NCBI GenBank assembly: GCA_031769625.1 | Contig: JAUIMM010000213.1 | Coordinates: 3,899,001-3,963,000 of the forward strand | DNA: 64,000 nucleotides | Source: Taudactylus pleione | Taxonomy: Eukaryota; Chordata; Amphibia; Anura; Myobatrachidae | Direction: 5' to 3' | Shown here: in pieces, positions 11,828 to 23,596 of the stretch | Layout: every line of letters begins with the position of its first letter | Numbering within the stretch: the stretch's first letter is position 1 | Translations under genes and position numbers: made by a program | The notes under the pieces: model-generated | What the model was told of the DNA's origin: nothing | The model's database searches: none | What the model saw: only the letters and a program-made list of their open reading frames with translations

Positions 11828-13156
11828 CAGTGGCGTAACTAAGAGGGGTCGAGCAGGACATGTGCCTTGGGCGCTGTAGGACCAGCGGCGCGGCCCGTCC
11901 TAGTTAGCCTGTGTAGTGCCAACCGCAGTGTGTGCGGTCAGCACTACACATTTACACAGGATCAGCGCTAGGCTCACCTGCACCCAGCGCCAGCCTGTCC
12001 TGCACAGCTGAGCCCCTTCCCTCCCCCTGAGCGCTTTCCCAATAGTGCCAGGTGGAGGGTGGAATGCGGGCTCAGGCAATGATGTGCAGCAGCAATGTGT
12101 GAGTTAAACAGCAGCCAATCAGAGTCAGACAGACTCTCATTGGCTGCTGCGCCCACTGCAAGAGCCAGGCTGGAGCTCACTCATGAGTTCCGCCTTCCGG
12201 GTCCTGCAATGGGTAATGGGAGAGATGTCATGATGTCTCTCCCAGAATGCACAGCATGCCAGCTCGGGAGGTCCGACGTGTGGATGGCGGCAGGGGCAGG
12301 AGCCGGAGCGGGGATTCAGGTAAGTTTTTTTTTTTTTAAATTTGTATTTGTCTGCACTGCATCGGAGGGGGGGAGATTACTAGTGGGGAGGACTACTACT
12401 CGGGGCACTGCATCGGCAGAGGGGACCTCTACTGGGGGCACTGCATTGGGAGGGGGGACTATATAAGGGGCTTACAACTAGGGGCACAAGGGGCACTGCA
12501 CTGGGGGGACCACTACTAGGGGCACTTCATAGGGAGGACCACTACAGGGGGCACTGTATAAGGGGGATAAGTACTGGGGGCACTGTATGGGGAGACTACT
12601 ACTGGGGGCACTATATAAAGGGCACTGCATAGGGGGTACCACTACTGGGGGCACTGCATAGGGGGGGGAATACTACTGGGAGCACTGTATAAAGGGCACT
12701 ACATAGGGGGGGGAAGTACTTCTGGGGGCACTATATAAAGGGCACTGCATGTAGGGGTACCACTACTGGGTGTACTGAATGGGGGGGGAGTACTACTGGG
12801 GGCACTATATAAGGGGCACTGCATAAGGGGACCACTACTGGGGAAACTTTATAAGGGGAACTAATGGGGGGCTACATAAGGGGGACCACTACAGGGTACT
12901 GTGTAAGGGGCAGTACTAGGGGCCTGCATAAGAGGGACCACTACTGGGGACATTGCATGCTGAGGGTACTGTATAAGTGGCACTACTGGGGTTAAGGTGC
13001 ATATGGAAAGGAATGTTCAGAGTGACGAGAAAGGGGTGTGTGTCATGTTGACACGCCCCAATTTTAAGTGACCATGCCCATTTTGTTGCCGCACATAGGG
13101 GGGGGGCTCCAGTTTTACATTTGCCCTGAGCTCCAAATACCCTAGTTACGCCACTG
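11828..13156. mobile_element. Non-autonomous hAT-type element with internal minisatellite
   Basis: The ends are CAGTGGCGTAACTA and the inverse TAGTTACGCCACTG. They are flanked by a perfect 8-bp duplication TGCACAAC at 11820-11827 and 13157-13164. An 8-bp duplication with CAG-type ends is diagnostic of the hAT superfamily. There is no transposase. About half of the interior is a degenerate minisatellite (separate entry). Open frames at 11974-12180 and 12095-12466 show no domain and are probably chance. Confidence 0.92.
12370..12990. repeat. G-rich minisatellite inside the hAT element
   Basis: Degenerate units of roughly 30 bp repeat the words GGGGGCACTGCATA, GGGGACCACTACTG and CACTATATAAGGGG. 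Unit length drifts, so the array is imperfect. It lies wholly within the transposon at 11828-13156. Confidence 0.8.
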
Positions 13157-13164
13157 TGCACAAC

Positions 13165-13688
13165 CCAGGCTTTCAACATGGGAAGCAGGTCATCCTTTCA
13201 CCTCATGGTCCACAAAGGGCCTGGTTTGTGTTAGGCAGCTTATTGATGACTCGACAGGGAAACCACAGTTGTTCTCACAGGATGCTGAAAAAGATCCGGT
13301 GCGCTGACTCTTTCCCCTAGCTTATTTGCAAGCTCAACTTTAAGTTGCTACTCTCTCTAAAGTGTCCCTAATGATCGCAATAATCCGCTAGACCGACTAT
13401 GATTGACAGAGAAACCTCCTCATAAAGCCATATCTCTACATTACTCCTTTCTCCACACCCCACTACAATATGACACATTATAAACAGGGTTAGCACAATG
13501 AAGAGATCAATTTCCATCCCTAACCAGAGATATATTGTTGTGGACACTAGCTACATCTGTTAGAACTTTTTCTCAATATATTTCATAGGACATATGTTTC
13601 TCCTCACCACAGATATTTGATAGGATTGGCAGAGGGTCACCAGATGTGCTCCAAGTGCAGACTTACAGCACTTTTTAAACAAGCGAAT
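13165..13688. other. Spacer without recognised feature
   Basis: No open frame or repeat boundary that I can support. Confidence 0.3.
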
Positions 13689-13806
13689 TAATAGTATAGT
13701 TACTGCGCAATGTGAATAATTAATTGCTCAATTTTTTTACAAAAACAGCTATTTTTGGAAAGAAATTAAGCAATTAATTATTCACCTTGCGCAGTAACTA
13801 TACTAT
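13689..13806. repeat. Foldback with about 39-bp arms
   Basis: The left arm begins AATAGTATAGTTACTGCGCA (13689). The right arm is its near-complete inverse, ending TGCGCAGTAACTATACTATT (13806). The loop is about 40 bp and T/A-rich. It could form a long hairpin and is probably a small foldback transposon or one end of a larger one. Confidence 0.75.
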
Positions 13807-15997
13807 TGATTAGCTTCTTTCAAAGGTTTTTTTTGGGTCCTAACTAGACCAATGTTGTTACTTGCTAGCAGGTGATGTACACCTATATTAAACAAATTAG
13901 TATTTAACTTTCTGTTACAATTAAGCGCCAGGTATTGTAGTTTAAATACTGCATTGTCACTTTTTAGACTTATAGCACTGTCTTGTGCAGGGGGCAAGGA
14001 AATTGTTATTGGCTGTATCAGCTGCAGCCAAACAATGTATTCTGCAAATGTGGATACAACTCACCATTCTCCCTCTTTTAAGAAAAACTCTTCCATGTCT
14101 TCCGAATGGATTGGTTGGGGGTCTCACTGCAAAAAGAGAGGTTAACCAAACGCTTATTTGAGACATGGGAAAGCTATATTGACACCCTCCCCTCTTTGCT
14201 TAGAGACCAGCTTTGTAAGTGTTTCCGGGGTACACTTTGGTACAAAACTACCAAAACCTAGCCTCAGTTGACCAGTGACTTGTCAAACTTTAACTCACTT
14301 GCTGTGATTTATGGGGGATGTGGTTTTTATTTTATTTTTGGTTTGGATCCGGGTCTACATCCCATACTATTGTTTTAATAATAGTTTTGGATATTTATAC
14401 TTAATGATATTTTATTTATTACCATTGTACTTTTTCTAGATTTATTTATGTTCCAATAAATAAAAAATTTGTTTGAAAAAAAAATGACAAGACAGTGCAG
14501 GAGATGCTGGCTGTGGCCCGAAATATTCTGTCCATTTTAGTCATTCAGCAACTACACAGAAGCCAGAGGTAGTAACCAGGTGGAATTTCACCTTTATACG
14601 TTTCAGTGTCTGGAGGCAACAAGCCATCATGATGTACACATAAAGCCATGAGATAGGGAGAGTGAGGTCATGTCAGACTGACGTTATGATGTCAACCAGT
14701 CAGGTGACGTGGCCAACACAGTGCAGGCTAGCTCCAGCACTGCAACATGTTCACTTGTCTTGGACCTTGCCCAGCATTCTCCATCTTTATACATATGGTA
14801 CAATGTATATTCCCACAAATAAAAATCTTTTATTTAGCTTCTATTTGTGTCATCTCACTGGGCAGAACATTAAACAGGGAAATGATATAAGCTGAAAATG
14901 TTTATAGATTAAATTTTTTCTTTTGCTTGGCCAACAGAAGATAATTTAATATAACTTAAAGTTGTGTCATTAAGAAAGCAGGTGATCAGACAATTACATG
15001 CTATCAAAATCTAAATTGAAATTCATCTCAGGATGCAATATATCCCCATTAGGCAATATCATCAAAATAGAGAATAAAAAAAACTGCAGAATGAGATGTG
15101 CTGCCAAGTAACAGGGCTGGGAGCCAAGCTCACCCCTGTTTGCCATGTATATAATTAGTAAAACAAGCTGTTATCTCAGTGACTAGAAGATTAACATATT
15201 AACTCTGGGCTTGCCAACGTTACATGTACTAAGTATTAAATACTAGGAGGCTAATTAAAGGAAATGTACAATTTGAAGTTTACAAACTTCAAAATATATT
15301 GCAATTCCCTTGTTGATAGATTCCTATATGTATCATAAATGTCATACTAATGTAACAAGGGGAATGCAACTGAGCAAATAGTTTGCTAATAATGGTGACA
15401 CAGAGAGCTCTACAAGCATGTAATAAATTGGACCATGCAGTACAGTATGTGGAAATAAAAAACCCTGGTCAGGGAGATGTTTAGAATCCTGTTATTTTGA
15501 CATCTTCTATATGTCTTAGCTGGAATCCAGTAGAATCAACGTTTAGCACTTTATGTTATTAGAAACTGATATTATTGCCAACTAACTAGAGATGTGCGCA
15601 GGGCCATTTTTGTTGGTTTTGATTCTAATTTGTCATCCAGTTTTGGTTTTGCCAAAACGCTGTGATTGGTTTTAGTTTTGTTTTTTTACCAAAAATGTAC
15701 AAAAAAAGATAAAATCACATAATATCGCCCTTTTTTTGTTCCTAGAGTATTATTAACCTCAGTAACATTCATTTCCAGTCATTTCCTCTCAATTTTGACC
15801 ACCTCACAGCTCACAATATTGTTAACTAATATAAACCAAAGGCTGACTAGCTAAACTAAGAAACAGAGCAGCGGCACAAATACACAGCAGTTATTTCTGT
15901 TTAAAAATGTTTTGCAAATTAATGTGATCAGCCTTTTTGTTGAGCAGTTCCACAAAATCTCCCCAACCATAAAAAACACCATTCCCGTACCTGCGGG
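13807..15997. other. AT-rich region without recognised genes
   Basis: A tail-like sequence with AATAAATAAA lies near 14453-14465. Short open frames (13803-13997, 13954-14145, 14662-14895) have no family motif. I see nothing else that can be supported. Confidence 0.3.
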
Positions 15998-17311
15998 TTG
16001 GATACAGTGCAGGTTACTGTGTTGGTTGGATACAGTGCGGGTAGCATACAATGCGGGATACAGTGCAGGTCGCATACAGTGAGGAATACAGTGTGGGTTG
16101 CAGTGAGGAATAAGGTGTGTGGTGGGATACAGTTCGGGTCGCAGACAGCGCGGGTTACAGTGCAGGTCAAATACAGTGCAGGTAACAGTGTGGGTTGCAT
16201 ACAGCGCAGGATACAGTGTGGTTGGATACAGTTTGGGTCGCATACAGTGCAGGATAGAGTGTGGGTTGGATACACTGCGGGATACAGTGTGTGTTGGATA
16301 CAGTGCGGGATACTCTGTGTGTTGGATACAGTTCGGGTCGCAGAAAGTGCGGGATACAGTGTGTGTTGGATACATTTTGGGTCGCATACAGTGCGGGATA
16401 CAGTGTGAGTTGGATACAGTGCGAGTTGGATGCAGCACGGGATACAGTGTGTGTTGGATACAGTTCGGGTCACATACAGTGCGGGATACAGTATGTGTTT
16501 GATAGATTTTGGGTCGCATACAGTGCGTGTTGCATACAGTGAGGAATACAGTGTGGGTTGGATACAATTCAGGTCACAGACAGCGCGGGTTACAGTGCAG
16601 GTCAAATACAGTGCAGGTTACAGTGTGGGTTGCATACAGCGCAGGATACAGTGTGGTTGGATACAGTTTGGGTCGCATACAGTGCAGGATAGAGTGTGGG
16701 TTGGATACACTGCGGGATACAGTTCGGGTTGCATACAGTGCGGGATACAGTGTGTGTTGGATACATTTTGGGTCGCATACAGTGCAGGATACAGTGTGAG
16801 TTGGATACAGTGCGAGTTGGATGCAGCACGGGATACAATGTGTGTTGGATACAGTTCGGGTCACATACAGTGAGGGATACAGTATGTGTTTGATAGATTT
16901 TGGGTCGCATACAGTGCGGTATACAGTGTGAGTTAGATACAGTGTAAGTTGGATGCAGCACGGGATACAGTGTGTTTTGGATACAGTGCGGGTTGAGTAA
17001 AGTGTGGGCTACAGTGTGTGTTGGATACAGTTCGGGTCGCATACAGTGCGAGATACAGTGTATGTTGGATACAGTTCAGGTCGCATACAGTGCGGGATAC
17101 AGTGTGTGTTGGATACAGTTCGGGTCGCATACAGGGCCTGATTCAGACTTGGGAATAGAGAGAGATATCTCTCTCAACTGTGAACCTGAACAACAATGCA
17201 AGGGGTGTAAATACATAATTCTTTTTACATGTGGGGTAAATATTGGCTGCTTTTGCATGTAGCCCACAAATACTGCACAGCTTTATTATTGCTCTACAAT
17301 TTAGATGCCAG

Positions 17312-17766
17312 GGGGTAATTCAGACCCGCTCGCGAGCGCAGGGCGCTCGTAAGCGGGTCGATGTTGCCCCACTGCGCATGCGCACGACGGAGGGAGCTCC
17401 GTCATGTGCGAGACACGGACAGCGATGGGCTCTCCGTCGCTCCGGGTCTCGCACCAAAGGGGGCGTGCTGTCGATGTTGATTGACAGCACGCCCCCTTTG
17501 GTGGGCGTCCCATGGGAATGCCTACCGTCTGAAGCCGGCCCCACTGACATCACTAGTGATGTCAGTGGGAGTGATTTTGGCTCTGATAGAGCCAAAATCA
17601 CTCCAGGGCTTGCGGCAACGAGACCCTACCGCAGGGTCTCCGTCGCAAGCCCGATGGTCAAGACACAGCTATGCGAGCGTCCAAGAGGCCGCTCCATTTT
17701 CATGGAGGAGGGCCCTGATTCAGAGCGAGCGCTCTGGTCAGAGCGTTCGGCTCTGAATCAGGCCCT
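17312..17766. mobile_element. Harbinger-like MITE, family B copy nested in 17134-18146
   Basis: It starts GGGGTAATTCAGACCCG and ends CGGCTCTGAATCAGGCCCT, with flanks CAG (17309-17311) and CAG (17767-17769). The interior is the palindrome-rich family B sequence. The 206-codon frame starting at 17243 reads through it and is not a gene. Confidence 0.72.
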
Positions 17767-17880
17767 CAGTTTGGAAACACTTCTCCCAAATCTAAATTTC
17801 TCTGCCCATTTTAAATGTGCCCAACCTGCAGTGCAGCATGGTTTCACCAAGATGATCAGTTGAGAGAGATATCTCACTAT

Positions 17881-18122
17881 GGGCCTGATGCAGACCCGCT
17901 CGCGGGCCGAAAGCACTCCAGGGCTTGCGGCAACAAGACCTACCCACAAGGGTCTCGTCGCAAGCCCGATGGTCGCGATGGTCTTGACCATCGCGACCAT
18001 CTTCCTTGCCGCTCGCTATAGCTGTGGGTGACTGTGGGTGGTCACCCACAGCTATACGAGCGGCCAGGAGGCCGCTCTAAAATTAAAATCTGTCAGAGCG
18101 TCCGGCTCTGAATCAGGGCCTC
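17881..18122. mobile_element. Harbinger-like MITE, short family B copy nested in 17134-18146
   Basis: It starts GGGCCTGATGCAGACCCG and ends near GGCTCTGAATCAGGGCC. It splits the right inverted end of the host element, whose left end shows the uninterrupted sequence. TAT lies on both sides. The right boundary is uncertain by about 2 bp. Confidence 0.65.
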
Positions 18123-18163
18123 TATTCCCAAGTCTGAATCAGGCCCACAGTGCGGGATACAGT

Positions 18164-18602
18164 GGGCCTGATTCAGACCCGCTTGCAAGTGGGTCGAAGG
18201 TGGCCTCTGCGCATGCAAGCCCCGGAGTGAGAGAGAAATTCTCTCGCTCCGTGGCTCACTACAAAAGGGGTGGCTGTCGATGTTGATTGACAGCTCACCC
18301 GTTTTGTAGGCATGGCGGGGGTGGCGGCTTCACAAACAGAGGCATTCCCAGTGATGTCAGTGGGAGAGCTTCCGGCTCTATTAGAGCCGAAAGCTCTCTG
18401 GGGCTTGCGGCCATGAGACCCCACCACAAGGGTCTCGTTGCAAGCCCCGATGGTCTTGACCATCGCAACCACCATCCTGGTCGCTCGCAATAGCTGTGGG
18501 TGGTCACCCACAGCTAAGCGAGCAGCCAGGAGGCTGCACAAAAAAAAACGCCCTGATTCAGAGCGAGCGCTCTTTTAGAGCGTCCGTCTCGGAATCAGGC
18601 CC
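18164..18602. mobile_element. Harbinger-like MITE, family B-like, in the satellite
   Basis: It starts GGGCCTGATTCAGACCCG and ends TCTCGGAATCAGGCCC, with flanks AGT (18161-18163) and AGT (18603-18605). Only about 17 bp of satellite separate it from the preceding element. Confidence 0.8.
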
Positions 18603-18795
18603 AGTGTCTGTTGAATACAGTTCTGGTCACATACAGTGCGGGATATAGTGTGGAGTTGATACAGTGCGGGTTGGATGCAGCACGGGATACAAAGTGTGTT
18701 GGATACAGTGCGGGTTGAATACAGTGTGGGATACAGTGTGTGTTGGATACAGTGCGATTTGAATACAGTGTGGGATACAGTGTGTGTTGGATACA

Positions 18796-19301
18796 GGGCC
18801 TGATTCAAGCGGGTCCATGGTCGGGCAGTGCGTGTGCCCCGGAGTGAGAACTTCACTTGCTCGGGGCTCGCAGCAAAACGGGGCGTCTGTCGATGTTGAT
18901 CGACAGCTCGCCCCATTTGTAGGCGGGTCGGGGAGGTGGCTGCACAAACGGAGGTGTTCCCGAAGGAACGCCTGCCGTCTGTGGGCGGCCCTACTGACAT
19001 CACACGTGATGTCAGTAGCGAACTTCCTTCTCTATTAGAGCAGGAAGTTCACTGGGGCTTGCGGTGGACGAGACCCTACCACAAGGGTCTCGTCGCAAGC
19101 CCGATGGTCGCGTGCGTATGCGCGAGACCCGTATAGCTACGGGCAAGCCGTTGCTCCGGGTCTCGTACCAAAGGGGGCGTGCTGCCGATGTTGGTCACCC
19201 ACAGCTATGTGAGCGGCCAGGAGGCCGCTCTAAAAAACCAGAGGGCCGGCCCTGATTCAGAGCGAGCGCTCTGTCAGAGCGTCCGGCTCTGAATCAGGGC
19301 C
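18796..19301. mobile_element. Harbinger-like MITE, family B-like, in the satellite
   Basis: It starts GGGCCTGATTCAAGCGGG and ends GGCTCTGAATCAGGGCC, with flanks ACA (18793-18795) and ACA (19302-19304). The interior contains paired palindromes around CACACGTGATGTCAGTAG. Confidence 0.8.
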
Positions 19302-19640
19302 ACAGTGTGTGTTGGATACAGTTCGGGTCGCATACAGTGTGGGATTCAGTGTGCGTTGGATACAGTTCTGGTCGCATACAGTGCGAGATACAGTGTGCTT
19401 TGGATACAGTTTGGGTCGCATACAGTGTGGGATACAGTGTCTGTTGAATACAGTTCGGGTCACATACAATTCGGGATATAGTGTGGGGTTGATACAGTGC
19501 AGGTTGGATGCAGCGTGGGATACAGTTTGGGTCGAATACAGTGCGGGATACAGTGTCTGTTGAATACAGTTCGGGTTATATACAGTGCGGGATATAGTGT
19601 GGGATTGATACAGTACAGGTTGGATGCAGCATGGGATACA

Positions 19641-20236
19641 GGCCCTCATTCAGAGCCACTCGCTAGCGGCAGTACGCTCGTTCCGAGCGATGTTCACACA
19701 TCTGCGCATGCGTACGGTTTTTAGTACGCATGCGCGAACCAGTCAGTGCGGCCGAAAATCATTTGTACGCAATATAGCGAGTGCCTGCTATTTTGAGTGA
19801 CAGAATGAGGCGTATGTGGGTGGTAACAGGGGAAGGTGCTTGAAAACGGGGAGTGGAGATCCGTTCGCAGGCGTGCTTAAAGGTCAAAACGGGCGTTTTA
19901 TGGGTTGCATAATTAATATAGCAGCGTCAATGACCACGTCACTTGGTTTTTTTTAACTCAGAACTGCTCGCAAAATAGCGGTTGAAAAAACCAACCACAA
20001 GAATAGCGAGCAGTTCATATCCTGTTCGATGTACTCGATTAATCTAATAAATAGCGGACATGACGTATGGTGCGAGCGGCCAGGGGGCGTTTTTAAGAAA
20101 TAAAAGCGTATGTTTTGCTCGCTCGTTCAGACTTAGAGGTGTGAACAGACTGCAATGTGCGAACGGATCATTTGCATAGCCACCCCTTGTTTTTGAACAA
20201 ACGAACGCAAATAGCGAACGGCTCTGAATGAGGGCC
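19641..20236. mobile_element. Harbinger-like MITE, family A copy 2 (inverted relative to copy 1), in the satellite
   Basis: It starts GGCCCTCATTCAGAGCC and ends GGCTCTGAATGAGGGCC, with flanks ACA (19638-19640) and ACA (20237-20239). Its interior is the reverse complement of the 2.6-kb copy, which gives two closely related copies in opposite orientation in one window. Confidence 0.82.
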
Positions 20237-20291
20237 ACAGTTCGGGTTGCATACAGTGTGGGACACAGTGTCTGTTGGATACAGTGCGGGT

Positions 20292-20506
20292 CGAGCAGTG
20301 TGCGTCGAACAGCAACGGAGCTCATCTTCCACCGATTCCTGTGAAAGCGTGCAAAGCAAACCAATCGTACACACATTTTCTACTCACAGCATCCTGCCCG
20401 TACACTTTCACCAACATTTCATGTGTCTCCGTCGCCGATTTACCCAATCTGAAGCAGAACTTAATATTGTGTCGTTCCTCCATTGCTGTTCGACGCACAC
20501 TGCTCG
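20292..20506. mobile_element. Small element with perfect 24-bp inverted ends
   Basis: Positions 20292-20315 (start CGAGCAGTGTGCGTCGAACA) and 20483-20506 are exact inverse copies. The element abuts the last satellite unit. I saw no clear target duplication, so the superfamily is unknown. Confidence 0.6.
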
Positions 20507-20823
20507 GGACACTCTATTGAAATGAATGCAATGGCAGTGCGGTGGCGGCCTTGGGCAAATCCCCACTGGGGGCAGGTCCAGACATGTCCATGCGTGTCAG
20601 CGCACATGAGCGACCTTGTTGCAAGCGTTGCATACAGAAATATCAGATCATTCACTGACCTTTTTAGACAGACCTCGCATGTACTTTAGTTTACTATATC
20701 TAATTCAAATGATAGCAAAGCTAATTTTCTCTTACTGAATAGTCTGATAAAGGCATCATTTACTACTGGTTATTCTATTTCTGGAAATATTAGTGCAGAT
20801 AGAAGAAAATTACTAGTCTCTAA
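20507..20823. other. Spacer without recognised feature
   Basis: No supported frame or repeat. Confidence 0.3.
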
Positions 20824-21282
20824 GGCCCTATTCAGACCCGCTCGTTGCCAGAGGGCGTTTTCTACTTTTTTCAGTCCGGCCTCCTGGCTGCTCGCTAAGC
20901 TGTGAGTGACCACCCACAGCTTTAGTGAGCGGCCAGGTGATGGTCGCGATCATCGGGGCTTGCGACGAGACCCTTGTTGGTAGGGTCTCGTCTACCGCAA
21001 GCCCCAGTGAGCTTCCAGCTCTAATAGAGCCGGAAGCTCACCACTGATATCACTCGTGATGTCAGTGGGGCCGCCCCCAAATGGCAGGATTTCCTTCGGG
21101 AATGCCTCCATTTGGCCAGCCACCCCCCCTTCCCCCCCCAACCTGCCTACCAAACGAAGTGAGCTGTCGATTAACCCCTTGGATGTGAGCGCCAGAGCGA
21201 GTGATTTTTCGCTCGCTCTGGGGCTCACACGTGCGCACTGCCCGGCCATCGACTTGCTTGCGAGCGGGTCTGAATCAGGCCC
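20824..21282. mobile_element. Harbinger-like MITE, family B copy
   Basis: It starts GGCCCTATTCAGACCCG and ends CGGGTCTGAATCAGGCCC, with flanks TAA (20821-20823) and TAA (21283-21285). The interior is palindrome-rich. Confidence 0.82.
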
Positions 21283-21285
21283 TAA

Positions 21286-21767
21286 GTTCATCAATTGCAC
21301 TATGACCATACATACTTACACAGCATACAATGAAGTGGGTGTGGTTAGTACAGTATGTGTGATCCAGATGTCGTCCTCACTTCAGGAGATGAACGATTTT
21401 TGTTTTTCTTTCAGATTCAATTCCTGCTTAGATGGCTGTGGCACCAGCAGAGTTGCTGATTGCCGACAGCACAGTCATGTACACACCCATGGTTCGGACT
21501 CTTCCTTTTGTAGATGATGCATCACTGATTTGCTCAGCTACCATCTCGGTCATCTGCTTAGCTTGGATCCACTGGGTTACCTGTTTACAGCTCATTTCTC
21601 TATCCACAGTAACATATGCGGTCAGACCTGTTTTGATTTTCACAGCGGATATTGCATTTAGCCATAACAGCCTATTGTTTCTGGGGTACTAATGCCCATC
21701 CTGTCTCTGATCATATCTTACATGACGTCTCAGATGTGGTGGCAATCCTTGTTTTGGGCCAGAGAAC
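21286..21767. other. Spacer; overlapping open frames of unknown meaning
   Basis: An 86-codon plus-strand frame (21432-21692) and a 71-codon minus-strand frame (21428-21643) overlap. Neither shows a motif I recognise. The minus-strand frame has a more ordinary soluble-protein composition and could be a fragment of a decayed gene. Confidence 0.2.
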
Positions 21768-21770
21768 TTA

Positions 21771-22369
21771 GGGCCTGATTCTGAGCCGCTCGTAAGCGGC
21801 TGCTCGTTCGCTCTGAGCGATGTTCGCACATCTGCGCATGCGTATGCGTCGTAATGCGCATGCGCCAACCAGTCATTGCGGTTGGAAATCGTGCGCTCGC
21901 AAAGCAGTGAGGACCTGCTAATTTGAGTGACAGAATGTGCCGTTTGTGGGTGGTAACAGGGGAAGGTGCTTGAAAACGGGGAGTGGAGATCCGAACGCAG
22001 GCGTGCCAAACGGTCAAAACAGGCGTTTAATGGGTGTGCATAATTAACAAAGCAGCGTCATCGACCATGTGACTTGGTTGTCTTTTAGCCTGAACTGCTC
22101 GCAGTGATTGCGGGAAGTAAAACCCACCACAAGTACTGCGAGCAGTTCAGACGCCTTTCGATGTACTTGATTAATCTAATAAATAGCGGAGATGACGTGT
22201 GATGCGAAGGGCCAGGGGGCGTCTTTACAAAATAGCGAGCGCATGTTTCGTTCGCTCGCTCAGACATAGAGGCTTCAACAGACTGCAAAGAGCGAGCGCT
22301 CAATTTAAATAGCCGGCCCCTTTTTCTGAGCGACCATTTGCAAATAGCGTCCGGCTCTGAATCAGGCCC
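21771..22369. mobile_element. Harbinger-like MITE, family A copy 3
   Basis: It starts GGGCCTGATTCTGAGCCG and ends CGGCTCTGAATCAGGCCC, with flanks TTA (21768-21770) and TTA (22370-22372). The length (599 bp) equals copy 1. Confidence 0.83.
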
Positions 22370-22372
22370 TTA

Positions 22373-23069
22373 GTTTTATATCTTCACTACTATATCTTCA
22401 CTCTGCTCTATGGGCTTGATTTCAGGATTTATTCAATTCCGATATTTACACAGGTTGAGTGAATATTAGCCATTGCCAGTGGTGTTGCTTTGGTCCCCGC
22501 AGACCCTGTGGTGGCTTGGGGCCGCCGGCGCTGCAGCCGCGAGTGGTGCAGCATCAGTGAGAGGTGAGGGCGGAGTCTGTTCCTATTTGTTCCTCGATGA
22601 GGGGAAGGGACAGCATCACAATGTGTCAGCCAGGATGCTGCTGCGAGAAAAGACGGGTGGGTGCTAGAGGCCCCGGTTCTGGAAGCTGGAGGTGATGAAG
22701 TGGCACTAGCAGAGTCCGGATGGAGAATGAGAAGAGTGCTGCTGCTGTTCGGTGACTGGGGAGAGCCCCTCTCAGGAGGTGAGAGGAAGCGCTGCTGCTC
22801 AGGGGCCTGAAAAGTTTCTGCTGGGAAAGTGATGTCTTATTTTTAGGTAAGAACCCGCCACCCCAGACAGTATGAAATTTTATTGTAATTATTGATTAAG
22901 GTCTGGGGTATACTAGGGGCAGAAGAGAAGCAGGGAGCCTGAGGGAGGGTACGATACACACTTCCTCAGTATGCTGCATGCAGAACATTTTCCTGTGATT
23001 TGTATCTTGAGCAATTGTGCAGATTATAAAACAGCAGATATCAGTAATAGATCTCAGTACACATATATC
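22373..23069. other. Spacer, locally GC-rich
   Basis: Positions 22470-22680 are unusually GC-rich for this window, with several CpG sites. No gene motif or transposon end was seen. Confidence 0.3.
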
Positions 23070-23596
23070 CCTTATAACAGTGTCAGACTGGGAAATGAAA
23101 GGCCCACCAGGGAAATGCAGTGGTAGGGGCCCACTGAAAGAATGTGACCATGTACTGTGTATGGTGTACTGGTTTCTATGTTTTCAAGACCCATTGCAGC
23201 ATACAATACACAAAAACAAAGATACAGATATGTCTACATACATCTATTTTCATATCTTGTTGAATACTGTAGCCTTGTTTAGTGTGCCACAGACTATGCA
23301 TTTTAGCTGCCCAAAACACTAATCCTAAGTACCTAGTACACTATAAAAAAAGCAAGACGTAAAATTGAGGAAAAAGTAGCACAATGGAGGTAAAAGTATG
23401 CAGTTTGTGCAAAGGGGCAAAAAACAGGTGCAATACAAGTGATCTGCGCAATGCATCGTTATGCTTAATCTGTACCAATTACTTTGCTACAAAAGTACCT
23501 CTTATCCACTTCTACACAGACACCATCCTTTACTCACTGAAATAGCTATCAAACATTACTTCCCCCTTTTAACTGGGATGCAGTTCATATGCCTTT

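Larger units (their letters stand above)
17134..18146. mobile_element. Harbinger-like element with long inverted ends, in the satellite
   Basis: It begins GGGCCTGATTCAGACTTGGG and continues into AATAGAGAGAGATATCTCTC. The right end, beyond a nested insertion, is the inverse. The flanks are ACA (17131-17133) and ACA (18147-18149). Two further MITEs are nested inside it, so its own sequence is only the outer portions and the segment between them. Confidence 0.78.
15998..20291. repeat. GGATACAGT satellite, interrupted by insertions
   Basis: The array is built from subunits of 12-16 bp based on GGATACAGTGYGGG/GTT and GCATACAGTGCG, giving a compound unit of about 44 bp. A higher-order repeat of about 435 bp is visible: CAGCGCGGGTTACAGTG occurs at 16146 and again at 16581. 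Satellite segments lie at 15998-17130, 18147-18163, 18603-18795, 19302-19640 and 20237-20291, separated by inverted-repeat elements. Long open frames on both strands of this region (up to 238 codons, such as 15851-16567 minus) arise from the repeat and are not genes. Confidence 0.92.

Noticed and set aside
15851..17130. Long open frames on both strands (up to 238 codons), Cys/His/Thr-rich on the minus strand
   Set aside because: They are translations of the GGATACAGT satellite; all have the same short period and appear on both strands in several frames.
17243..17863. 206-codon plus-strand frame
   Set aside because: It runs through a palindrome-rich MITE and its flanks, has an overlapping minus-strand mirror frame, and parts recur in the other MITE copies.
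15998..20291. CRISPR-like array
   Set aside because: Units are degenerate and contiguous with no unique spacers of fixed length; the context is a vertebrate satellite.
22473..22667. GC-rich stretch as a promoter CpG island
   Set aside because: It is short, has no adjacent exon or recognisable transcript, and could be repeat-derived.
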